DNA from: Clostridium sp. CAG:964
GTDB lineage: Bacteria; Bacillota; Clostridia; Oscillospirales; Acutalibacteraceae
Direction: 5' to 3'
Length of the DNA stretch: 10,472 bases
Assembly: GCA_000435335.1 (NCBI GenBank)
Contig: FR891346.1
Coordinates: 1-10,472, forward strand
Position numbers and translations under genes: made by a program. Below, piece by piece: positions 1-6,046 of this stretch (within the stretch, counting starts at the first letter, position 1; each line of letters starts with the position of its first letter). The notes below the pieces were generated by a model that searched no databases, was not told the DNA's origin, and worked only from the letters and a program-made list of their open reading frames with translations.

Positions 1-1224
1 ACAGAGGCGGAAAGGTACGCAAATGACAACGGCTTTATATTTAAAGAAGAAGTGTTGCCTACAGAGGTAAAGCTAAACCAAAGCACACTAACACTGGGCA
101 GGGGTGAAAGCTATAGCCTGATAAGCACGGTTATGCCGGCAAATGCTAAAAACAAAACCTGCACATGGTCTACAAGCAACAGCAGTGCAGCAACGGTAAG
201 CAACACAGGCAAAGTAACAGCCAAGGCTGTAGGTACAGCCACAATAACCGTAAAAACAGTCAACGGCAAAACAGCCACCTGCAAGGTAACAGTAAAGCCG
301 GCCCCAACAAGCGTAAAAATTAACCCAACAGCCCTAACGCTTGGCAAGGGTGAAAGCTATACAGTAAGCGAAAGCACAAGCAAGGGCAGTTACGCAAACG
401 GAGCAAACCTAAAGTGGACAAGCACAAACACAAGGGTAGCAACAGTACAAAAGGGCAAGGGCAACAAAGCAGTAATAAAGGCAGTAGGCACAGGCACGGC
501 AAATATAAAAATAACCCTGTTCAACGGCAAAACAGCCACCTGCAAGGTAAAAGTAAAGCCGGCCCCAACAAGCGTAAAAATTAACCCAACAGCCCTAACA
601 CTGGGCAAGGGCGAAAGCTACACAATAAGCGAAAGCACAAGCAAGGGCAGCTACGCAAACGGAGCAAACCTAAAGTGGACAAGCACAAACACAAGGGTAG
701 CAACAGTACAAAAGGGCAAGGGCAACAAAGCGGTAATAAAGGCAGTAGGCACAGGCACGGCAAGTATAAAAATAACCCTGTACAACGGCAAAACAGCTAC
801 CTGCAAGGTAACGGTAAAGCCTGCCCCAACAAGCGTAAAAATTAACCCAACAGCCCTAACACTGGGCAAGGGCGAAAGCTACACAATAAGCGAAAGCACA
901 AGCAAGGGCAGCTACGCAAACGGAGCAAACCTAAAGTGGACAAGCACAAACACAAGGGTAGCAACTCCAACAGCTCTAACACTGGGCAAGGGCGAAAGCT
1001 TTACAATAAGCGAAAGCACAAGCAAGGGCAGCTACGCAAACGGAGCAAACCTAAAGTGGACAAGCACAAACACAAGGGTAGCAACAGTACAAAAGGGCAA
1101 GGGCAACAAAGCAGTAATAAAGGCGGTAGGCACAGGCACGGCAAATATAAAAATAACCCTGTTCAACGGCAAAACAGCTACCTGTAAGGTAACGGTAAAG
1201 CCGCTACTCAGAAAAACGCTCTGA
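1..1224 (+). CDS. Ig-like (Big_2) repeat surface protein, 5' end cut by window, frameshifted at 3' end
   Basis: The frame is open from base 1, so the gene starts upstream; the TTG at 52 is not a convincing start. The first residues (TEAERYANDNGFIF) resemble the end of a BspA-type leucine-rich repeat domain, so an LRR region upstream is plausible (inference). From about 55 the protein is a string of bacterial Ig-like group 2 domains: each has a P-T-x-V-K-(I/L)-N start, a W-T/S-S-(T/S)-N core strand, an A-V-G-T-(G/A)-T strand, and ends in NGKTATCKVTVKP. The first domain is divergent, the next two are near-identical, the fourth is truncated, and the fifth is complete except for its first strand. 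Such domains usually space a binding domain from the cell wall. Coding-strand T is scarce and A-ending codons (ACA, GTA, GCA, CTA) dominate. The stop at 1222-1224 comes just after the last domain, and the natural C-terminus lies in another frame (see 1199-1450). Confidence 0.85.
   Translation, partial: TEAERYANDNGFIFKEEVLPTEVKLNQSTLTLGRGESYSLISTVMPANAKNKTCTWSTSNSSAATVSNTGKVTAKAVGTATITVKTVNGKTATCKVTVKPAPTSVKINPTALTLGKGESYTVSESTSKGSYANGANLKWTSTNTRVATVQKGKGNKAVIKAVGTGTANIKITLFNGKTATCKVKVKPAPTSVKINPTALTLGKGESYTISESTSKGSYANGANLKWTSTNTRVATVQKGKGNKAVIKAVGTGTASIKITLYNGKTATCKVTVKPAPTSVKINPTALTLGKGESYTISESTSKGSYANGANLKWTSTNTRVATPTALTLGKGESFTISESTSKGSYANGANLKWTSTNTRVATVQKGKGNKAVIKAVGTGTANIKITLFNGKTATCKVTVKPLLRKTL
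301..1203 (+). repeat. 261-bp tandem repeat encoding 87-residue Ig-like domains, with one truncated unit
   Basis: Units start at 301, 562 and 823, exactly 261 bp apart, and are almost identical at the DNA level, with synonymous as well as replacement changes. The unit beginning at 823 breaks off after the codons for RVAT: at 967 the sequence jumps back to the PTALTLGKGES segment seen at 847. This gives a spacing of 120 bp instead of 261, an in-frame loss of 141 bp (47 codons). The last unit then runs to about 1203. This pattern fits unequal recombination or slippage between units. An assembly collapse of a longer array would look the same. Confidence 0.9.
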
Positions 1225-1450
1225 TGATGTTGCAAATAATAGTAAAATCACTATTTCAAATAACAATATATCAATAACAGACGATAATTTAGCGGTATCT
1301 GTAAAAAACAATAAACAGGTGTCACAATCTGCTACACTTAAAGGTTATTCCGGCGACAGTGCTTCGGTAGTGGCTATGGTGCTTGTGCTGATTTTATCGG
1401 CAGGTACATCATTTGTATTGCTAAGAAAAATCAGCTTTAAAAAGCACTAA
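1199..1450 (+). pseudogene. Out-of-frame C-terminal tail of the surface protein (membrane anchor)
   Basis: In the frame +1 to the repeat domains, an open stretch runs from 1199 to a TAA at 1448-1450. From 1220 it encodes a 76-residue Asn/Ser-rich tail (SDDVANNSKITISNNN...), then GYSGDSASV, a hydrophobic segment of about 19 residues (VVAMVLVLILSAGTSFVLL), and a basic end (RKISFKKH). This is a classic C-terminal anchor of a Gram-positive surface protein. The frame has no ATG, GTG or TTG near its beginning and no ribosome binding site, so it is not a separate gene. Removing one A from the A5 run at 1212-1216 would join the domains to this tail (KPLLRKRSDDVANN). Whether this is a real mutation, a switchable tract, or a sequencing error cannot be told here. 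Confidence 0.75.
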
Positions 1451-1490
1451 GCCGATTGTTTTCGATAGACAAACTGAATAATTATTAATA

Positions 1491-1512
1491 GCTGTGCAGT
1501 TTTATGCACAGC
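1491..1512. other. Perfect 8-bp inverted repeat (hairpin)
   Basis: GCTGTGCA and TGCACAGC flank a 6-nt loop, directly upstream of the terminator hairpin at 1513. It has no T-run of its own. It may extend the terminator structure for either strand. Confidence 0.6.
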
Positions 1513-1561
1513 AAAGCCACAACTGTAAGCACCTTTGTGTTACAGCTGTGGCTTTGTTTTT
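1513..1561 (+). terminator. Rho-independent terminator after the surface protein gene
   Basis: Arms at 1513-1528 and 1540-1555 form a 16-bp stem with a single A-C mismatch around an 11-nt loop. The T-rich stretch TTTGTTTTT follows at 1553-1561. It lies about 60 bp after the stop of the frameshifted tail (1450) and about 60 bp before the end of the converging metY gene. On the opposite strand the stem is not followed by a good T-run, so the terminator mainly serves the plus-strand gene. Confidence 0.8.
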
Positions 1562-1620
1562 GGTGGCAATTTTATATTGCTTGCTATATAAAATTAATCA
1601 TAAGTAATATAAGTGCAGTT

Positions 1621-2907
1621 TTATATCTTCTCAAGTGCCTGTGCCAGGTCTGCAATTAAATCCGCCTTGTCTTCTATGCCGCAGGAAATACGGATAAGCT
1701 CAGCCGGTACGCCTGCCTCTTTGAGCTGTTGGTCGTTCATTTGGCGGTGGGTAGAGGTAGCCGGGTTTAGACAGCAGGTTCTTGCGTCTGCTACATGAGT
1801 TTCAATAGCGGCAAGCTTTAGGTTTTTCATAAAGGTTTCAGCCGCCTGTCTGCCGCCCTTTAGTCCAAAGGACACTACGCCACAGCCGCCGTTTGGCAGG
1901 TATTTTTGAGCCAGCTTATAGTATTTGTCGGTTGGCAAACCGGAGTAATTAACATAGGCTACCTTTGGGTGTGACTGTAAAAATTCAGCTACAGCCTGTC
2001 CGTTTTCAACATGGCGTGGCATACGCACATGGAGCGACTCTAAGCCCAAGTTAAGAATATATGCGTTCTGCGGCGACTGAATACAGCCAAGGTCACGCAT
2101 TAGCTGTGCTGTACACTTTGTAATAAAAGCACCCTCCTTGCCGAACTTTTCAGCGTAGGTAATGCCGTGGTACGAATCGTCAGGAGTGCATAATCCCGGG
2201 AACTTGTCAGCGTGCGCCATCCAGTCAAATTTACCGGAATCCACTATAGCACCGCCTACAGCCGCACCGTGACCGTCCATATATTTTGTTGTAGAGTGTG
2301 TAACAATGTCTGCGCCCCACTCAATAGGACGGCAGTTTACAGGGGTAGGGAAGGTGTTGTCAACTATAAGAGGTACGCCGTGGCTGTGAGCCGCCTTTGC
2401 AAACTTTTCAATATCCAGTACAGTCAAAGCAGGGTTTGCAATGGTTTCGCCGAATACAGCCCTTGTGTTTTCGGTAAAGGCATTGTCAAGCTCCTCCGGG
2501 GTGCAGTCAGGTGAAACAAAGGTGGCAGTAATGCCCATTTTTGCCATTGTTACAGAAATAAGATTAAAGGTGCCGCCGTAAATAGACGAAGAAGCTACAA
2601 TGTGACTTCCGCACGGGCATATGTTAAAAAGTGCAAAAAAGTTTGCCGCCTGACCGGAGGAGGTAAGCATAGCGGCTGTACCGCCCTCCAGCTGTGCAAT
2701 TTTTGCCGCTACATAGTCGTTGGTAGGGTTTTGAAGCCTGGTGTAAAAATAGCCTGATGCCTCCAGGTCAAAAAGCTTGCCCATATCCTCACTGGTGTCG
2801 TACTTAAATGTAGTAGACTGAATAATAGGAATTTGTCGTGGCTCACCGTTGCCCGGTGTGTAGCCGCCCTGTACACATTTAGTATTAATATTGTAGTTGT
2901 TATCCAA
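1621..2907 (-). CDS. metY: O-acetylhomoserine sulfhydrylase (O-acetylhomoserine aminocarboxypropyltransferase)
   Basis: This PLP-dependent enzyme of the Cys/Met metabolism family makes L-homocysteine and acetate from O-acetyl-L-homoserine and sulfide, the direct sulfhydrylation route to methionine in the cytosol. The 428-residue length is typical of MetY and longer than MetB/MetC. Visible family marks are YTRLQNPT (55-62), the cofactor-phosphate segment SSGQAA (83-88), VDNTF with the PLP-contacting Asp183, and the Schiff-base lysine K208 in STTKYMDGHG. The MetY-type segment FPGLCTPDDSYHGITY and GLESLHVRMPRHVENG follow. The start is TTG at 2907-2905, which reads on the minus strand as GGAGG, 9 nt, TTG; no in-frame ATG lies nearby. 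It is a single-gene unit with its own promoter, and I see no SAM riboswitch or T-box in its short leader. Confidence 0.95.
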   Translation of the reverse strand: MDNNYNINTKCVQGGYTPGNGEPRQIPIIQSTTFKYDTSEDMGKLFDLEASGYFYTRLQNPTNDYVAAKIAQLEGGTAAMLTSSGQAANFFALFNICPCGSHIVASSSIYGGTFNLISVTMAKMGITATFVSPDCTPEELDNAFTENTRAVFGETIANPALTVLDIEKFAKAAHSHGVPLIVDNTFPTPVNCRPIEWGADIVTHSTTKYMDGHGAAVGGAIVDSGKFDWMAHADKFPGLCTPDDSYHGITYAEKFGKEGAFITKCTAQLMRDLGCIQSPQNAYILNLGLESLHVRMPRHVENGQAVAEFLQSHPKVAYVNYSGLPTDKYYKLAQKYLPNGGCGVVSFGLKGGRQAAETFMKNLKLAAIETHVADARTCCLNPATSTHRQMNDQQLKEAGVPAELIRISCGIEDKADLIADLAQALEKI

Positions 2908-2991
2908 TTTTAAATACCTCCGCAGTTATAATTTATTTTGTATAATTTTGTAAAATTCTAAACCCAGCAGCAAACCGGGTTTTCCATAAAT

Positions 2992-3019
2992 ATTATAACA
3001 AATTGTGGGAAAATAGCAA
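2992..3019 (-). promoter_or_regulatory. metY promoter and leader
   Basis: On the minus strand, TTGCTA (3019-3014) and a perfect TATAAT (2997-2992) are 16 bp apart, which fits a housekeeping sigma-A promoter. Transcription would start near 2985, giving a leader of roughly 78 nt. The leader holds a small inverted repeat (AAACCC/GGGTTT, 2960-2982) without a following U-run, so attenuation is not evident. Confidence 0.6.
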
Positions 3020-3065
3020 TGCCTTTATAATGTAACCCATTAGCTTTAAATAAAAAGACCACAAG

Positions 3066-3128
3066 CAAAGTATAAAAGTGAAAAGATAAAAGTTTAAAGT
3101 TGAAAGATAAAAGATAAAAATTAAATAA
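3066..3128. repeat. Degenerate heptamer short tandem repeat (TAAAAGT-like)
   Basis: Nine consecutive 7-bp units can be read: CAAAGTA, TAAAAGT, GAAAAGA, TAAAAGT, TTAAAGT, TGAAAGA, TAAAAGA, TAAAAAT, TAAATAA. The strand is almost purely A/G/T with an AAA core at fixed phase. It lies between the metY promoter and the first 132-bp repeat. It has no coding potential that I would trust. Confidence 0.7.
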
Positions 3129-3141
3129 GCCGGCTTTATTT

Positions 3142-3273
3142 TATGTAGAAAAACAAAGCTGACTTATAATAAATCTGTCTTAAATTTAAGTTTAGGTCAA
3201 GCCTTTTCAAAGGCTTGCGGTTACAAAGGCAGAGCCTTTGCAGGTTTTAAGGACAGCGTCCTTAACAAAAGCT
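3142..3273. repeat. 132-bp intergenic repeat element, copy A
   Basis: This is a direct repeat of 3311-3442 with only about five differences. It holds three consecutive perfect inverted repeats: 3198-3217 (9-bp arms, CAAGCCTTT/AAAGGCTTG), 3224-3240 (7-bp arms, CAAAGGC/GCCTTTG) and 3247-3265 (8-bp arms, TTAAGGAC/GTCCTTAA). None is followed by a T-run on either strand, so these are not ordinary terminators. It contains no transposase and no clear target duplication. It looks like a non-autonomous, REP/MITE-like structured repeat, a class that can be recognised only by its architecture here. Confidence 0.8.
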
Positions 3274-3310
3274 ACTTTGCAATTTTAAGCGAAATGTTAA
3301 GAGCCTTTAC

Positions 3311-3442
3311 TATGTAGAAAAACGAAGCTGACTTATAATAAATCCGTCTTAAAATTAAGTTTAGGTCAAGCCTTTTCAAAGGCTTGCGGTTCAAAGGCAG
3401 AGCCTTTGCAGGTTTTAAGGACAGCGTCCTTAACAAAAAGCT
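3311..3442. repeat. 132-bp intergenic repeat element, copy B
   Basis: It lies in the same orientation as copy A, 169 bp downstream, with a 37-bp spacer (3274-3310) between them. The three hairpins recur at 3367-3386, 3392-3408 and 3415-3433 with identical arms. The differences from copy A fall in the flanking linkers, such as one lost base between hairpins 1 and 2 and one extra A before the final GCT. After this copy the sequence passes directly into the promoter at 3444. Confidence 0.8.
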
Positions 3443-3443
3443 G

Positions 3444-3471
3444 TTGACTTTTTGTTGGCAGGGACTATAAT
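3444..3471 (+). promoter_or_regulatory. Near-consensus promoter directed antisense into nadC
   Basis: TTGACT (3444-3449) and TATAAT (3466-3471) are 16 bp apart on the plus strand. Transcription would start near 3478, at the GC-rich palindrome, and run antisense through nadC. No plausible plus-strand gene lies in its path before hflX, so it is either part of the repeat element or a relic. Activity is not shown by the sequence. Confidence 0.5.
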
Positions 3472-3475
3472 AGAA

Positions 3476-4282
3476 TTAAGCCACCCCCACGGGGGAGGGG
3501 CTGGATATAATGTCAACTCCGCTTTCTGCTACGGCACGAATGGTTTCGCTTGTAATGCCGCCGGAAGCCTCCAGCAAGGCTCTGCCGTCTGTAATTTTTA
3601 CGGCCTCTGCCATAAGCTCAGGTGACATATTGTCAAGCATAATAACATCTACATTGGCGTCTATAGCCTCTTGAAGCTCCTGTAGGTTTCGTACCTCAAC
3701 CTCAACCTTTGTCATATGTCCCAACTTGCCCTTTAGCTTTGCCACAGCGTTTGTAATGCCGCCGCCTGCGTCAATGTGGTTGTCCTTCAGCATAGCTGCG
3801 TCCGAAAGGTTGTAGCGGTGGTTTCTTCCGCCGCCTACAGTTACAGCGTACTTTTGTATAGGGCGAAGTCCCGGCAGAGTCTTTCTTGTGTCGGCTATGG
3901 AAGCCTTTGTACCCTTTACAAGCTCTACACAGCGTGCGGTTTCCGTTGCAATGCCGCTTAGGTGCTGTACTAAATTCAGGGCAGTACGCTCACACTTTAG
4001 CAGTGTGCGGGTGTTGCAGGTTATGGTCGCTATAATGTCGCCTTTCTTTACTTTTTCGCCGTCCTGTATAAAAATTTCATACTTAAAGTCAGGCTGTAAA
4101 ATCTGGAAAACTCTCATAGCTATTTCAATGCCGCACAGCACGCCGTCTGCCTTGGCTAAAAAATTAGCTGTAGATGTTTGCTGCGGCGGTATAAGATAAT
4201 CTGTGGTTGTGTCAAGGTAGTTAATATCCTCTAACAAGGCCTCTTTTATAAGCTTGTCAACATATATCGGGTTTACTGTCAT
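3476..4282 (-). CDS. nadC: Nicotinate-nucleotide diphosphorylase (quinolinate phosphoribosyltransferase), atypical C-terminus
   Basis: NadC converts quinolinate and PRPP to nicotinate mononucleotide, CO2 and PPi, the entry into the NAD pathway. Family motifs in the 268-residue protein are ERTALNLVQHLSGIAT (98-113), DTRKTLPGLR (131-140), GGGRNHR (150-156), KDNHI (166-170), VEVEV (193-197), MLDNMS (215-220) and EASGGI (238-243). I chose the ATG at 4282 over an upstream in-frame ATG at 4318 because AGGAGG lies 9 nt before it and the family begins here; it then starts 1 nt after the nadB stop. The end is odd. After GVDIIS (255-260) the family normally continues with a V/x-GALTHS loop and about 15-20 further residues, but this protein ends in SPSPVGVA, encoded by the palindrome at 3479-3502. 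The loss would remove a loop that I recall as contacting the phosphate, so activity is uncertain. Confidence 0.9.
   Translation of the reverse strand: MTVNPIYVDKLIKEALLEDINYLDTTTDYLIPPQQTSTANFLAKADGVLCGIEIAMRVFQILQPDFKYEIFIQDGEKVKKGDIIATITCNTRTLLKCERTALNLVQHLSGIATETARCVELVKGTKASIADTRKTLPGLRPIQKYAVTVGGGRNHRYNLSDAAMLKDNHIDAGGGITNAVAKLKGKLGHMTKVEVEVRNLQELQEAIDANVDVIMLDNMSPELMAEAVKITDGRALLEASGGITSETIRAVAESGVDIISSPSPVGVA
3479..3502. repeat. GC-rich palindrome forming the last codons of nadC
   Basis: C5 and G5 runs meet around a tiny loop, with outer AGCC/GGCT arms pairing across a small internal loop. The composition is sharply unlike the surrounding nadC sequence. On the minus strand the hairpin is followed by a modest T-rich stretch (CTTAATTCTATT), so it could act as a weak terminator overlapping the nadC stop codon. 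Confidence 0.6.
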
Positions 4283-4283
4283 A

Positions 4284-5762
4284 TTAATAATCCTCCTGGT
4301 GCTTGCGTGTAACCTCAAGCATAATCTCCTGTGCTACGGTTGCAAGGCTTTTTGCCTCTATGTAGTCAGAGGTTAGCTGATAGTCGGTGTTTTCAAGGTC
4401 GGTTAGTATTTCTGTAAAGCGTTTGTAGGTTTTCTCAAACTTTTCAGGCTTTTTAAGAACAAAATAAACATCCTGCAGGGTGCTTCTTATTTCTGTTCTT
4501 ATGCCCTTTGGAAGAGAAACAGTGCCCATATTGTATACAGGCTCGCTGCCTGTTACAACTCCTTGGTTGCCCTGTGCAATATCAGCCATAATATTCTGCG
4601 CCGCACGGCGTGAGAACACCAACGCCTCCAGCAGGCTGTTGCTTGCCAAACGGTTTGCACCGTGCACGCCTGTGTGAGAGCATTCTCCTGCGGCGTACAG
4701 TCTGTCTACAGAGGTTTTTGCGTTAAGGTCAACATCAATACCGCCCATTAGGTAGTGCTGGCAAGGGAATACAGGTATTCTCTGCTTTGTAATGTCTACA
4801 CCCTCCTCAAGGCACTTGTCATATATCATAGGGAACCTTTCCCTTACAAAATCCGGTGACTTGTGGGTAATGTCCAGGTAGAAGTTTTCGCTGTTGGTAC
4901 GCATAGACTCACGAATAATAGCTTCGCTTACTACATCTCTTGGTGCAAGCTCGCCACGCTCGTCATAATTTTGTGCGAATCTTTCGCCGTAGCAGTTAAG
5001 CAGTACGGCACCCTCGCCACGAACAGCCTCGCTTATCAGAAAACGCTCTCTGTCCTTTTCTGCCGCAAAGGCTGTAGGGTGGAACTGTATTCTGTCAAGG
5101 TGCATCAGCTTTGCTCCCAAATTTCTTGCAAAGGTAATGCCGTCACCTGTTGCTATGGCGCTGTTGGTGGTGTACTTGTACACTCTGCCTATGCCGCCCG
5201 TTGCCAAAATGCAGTAGCTGCAGCTTACGGTGGTTATACTGTGGTCGCTGTTCAGCATACCTATGTAAAAGCCGTTTTGAGCTTTGTCAACAGAGAACAC
5301 AAGAGTGTCCTCTACAAAATCTATATTTTCTTTTGATTTTACAATTTCAATAAGAGTGTCTGTTACAGCCCTGCCTGTAAAATCCTTGTGGTGAACTATG
5401 CGGTGCCTGCTGTGACCTGCCTCTAAGGTCATAAGCATTTTGCCGCTTGGGTCAGAGTCAAACTCTACGCCAAGTTCACGCAGCCTTAGAACATCGCTTG
5501 GTCCCTCATTTACAAGTACCTCTATTGCCTTTGGATTGTTTTTGTATTTTCCGGCAATAAGGGTGTCTTCTATGTGCAGCTTAGGGTCGTCATTTTCTTT
5601 GTCAAGTACAGCTGCAATGCCGCCCTGTGCAAGAGAGCTGTTTGAAAGCTCGGCGTTTCTCTTTGAAATAACCAAAACACTTTGCTTGTCACTAAACTGC
5701 AAAGCACCATACAAGCCGGCTGCTCCGGAACCGACAATTACTACATCATAATTTTCTTTCAT
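4284..5762 (-). CDS. nadB: L-aspartate oxidase
   Basis: This FAD enzyme oxidises L-aspartate to iminoaspartate, the first step of de novo NAD synthesis; the product is normally passed to quinolinate synthase NadA. The 492 residues start with the dinucleotide-binding motif GSGAAGL (11-17), followed by SSLAQGGIAAVL (42-53), GHSRHRIVHHKDFTGR (116-131), QFHPTA (226-231), EAVRGEGA (245-252) and LAPRDVV with the likely catalytic Arg275. HYLMGGIDVD (336-345) and GANRLASNSLLEA (368-380) complete the active site, which separates it from succinate dehydrogenase/fumarate reductase flavoproteins. A C-terminal helical domain follows. The ATG at 5762 is preceded by AAAGG 11 nt upstream. It is the first gene of a nadB-nadC unit; nadA is absent from both flanks, so it must lie elsewhere. 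Confidence 0.95.
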   Translation of the reverse strand: MKENYDVVIVGSGAAGLYGALQFSDKQSVLVISKRNAELSNSSLAQGGIAAVLDKENDDPKLHIEDTLIAGKYKNNPKAIEVLVNEGPSDVLRLRELGVEFDSDPSGKMLMTLEAGHSRHRIVHHKDFTGRAVTDTLIEIVKSKENIDFVEDTLVFSVDKAQNGFYIGMLNSDHSITTVSCSYCILATGGIGRVYKYTTNSAIATGDGITFARNLGAKLMHLDRIQFHPTAFAAEKDRERFLISEAVRGEGAVLLNCYGERFAQNYDERGELAPRDVVSEAIIRESMRTNSENFYLDITHKSPDFVRERFPMIYDKCLEEGVDITKQRIPVFPCQHYLMGGIDVDLNAKTSVDRLYAAGECSHTGVHGANRLASNSLLEALVFSRRAAQNIMADIAQGNQGVVTGSEPVYNMGTVSLPKGIRTEIRSTLQDVYFVLKKPEKFEKTYKRFTEILTDLENTDYQLTSDYIEAKSLATVAQEIMLEVTRKHQEDY

Positions 5763-5984
5763 CTTATTTACAACCTTTCAAAGGTAATACGGCGTTTAAA
5801 GGCTTTTAACCGGTGAATGCCGCAGATATTTTTTATTACTCTATATATTATCATAAATTGTTAATAATTAAAATATATTTTCAAAAAAATGTTGCCAAAT
5901 TCAAGTACAAACGGGCATAATAATTAGGCGAATGCCATACAAGAATTATAAACGGCTATTAAAAATTATTTTACATTATTACGG
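5763..5984. other. nadB-hflX divergent intergenic region
   Basis: This AT-rich stretch must contain the nadB promoter on the minus strand. A GATAAT-like -10 occurs near 5850 without a good -35, so I do not assign it. A 13-bp inverted repeat (ACCTT TGA AAGGT on the minus strand, 5773-5785) includes the nadB ribosome binding site in one arm. It could hide the site in a small hairpin or be a regulator operator; neither is shown. No gene is seen here. Confidence 0.5.
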
Positions 5985-6012
5985 TTGACATTTCTATAGC
6001 GGCTGATACAAT
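5985..6012 (+). promoter_or_regulatory. hflX promoter
   Basis: A perfect TTGACA (5985-5990) and TACAAT (6007-6012) are 16 bp apart, ending 34 bp before the chosen hflX start. This is a sigma-A-type promoter giving a leader of about 28 nt. Confidence 0.75.
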
Positions 6013-6046
6013 TAAAATCAATAAATAACAAATTATGGGAGATTAT

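Noticed and set aside
52..54. TTG at 52 as the start of the surface protein
   Set aside because: The frame is open back to base 1, and the upstream residues look like a continuing domain with no ribosome binding site before the TTG.
1219..1225. Programmed +1 frameshift at CTC TGA, like the prfB site
   Set aside because: The P-site Leu codon could not re-pair well after slipping (CUC to UCU), and no internal Shine-Dalgarno sequence lies at the right distance. A homopolymer indel is simpler.
111..1235. Several minus-strand ORFs and a second plus-strand ORF (936-1187) inside the Ig-like array
   Set aside because: They recur with the 261-bp repeat, have hydrophobic or low-complexity translations without ribosome binding sites, and are by-products of the T-poor codon use of the real gene.
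2908..2990. SAM riboswitch or T-box in front of metY
   Set aside because: The leader is only about 78 nt with one short hairpin and shows none of the conserved cores of those elements.
3198..3433. Hairpins in the 132-bp repeats as rho-independent terminators
   Set aside because: The stems are good, but neither strand has a T-run right after any of them.
3066..3442. CRISPR array
   Set aside because: The units are either 7 bp or 132 bp with a single spacer. There are no regular 25-40 bp repeats with unique spacers and no cas genes.
3776..5751. Plus-strand ORFs within nadC and nadB
   Set aside because: They are antisense to well-conserved genes and have no recognisable domains or ribosome binding sites.
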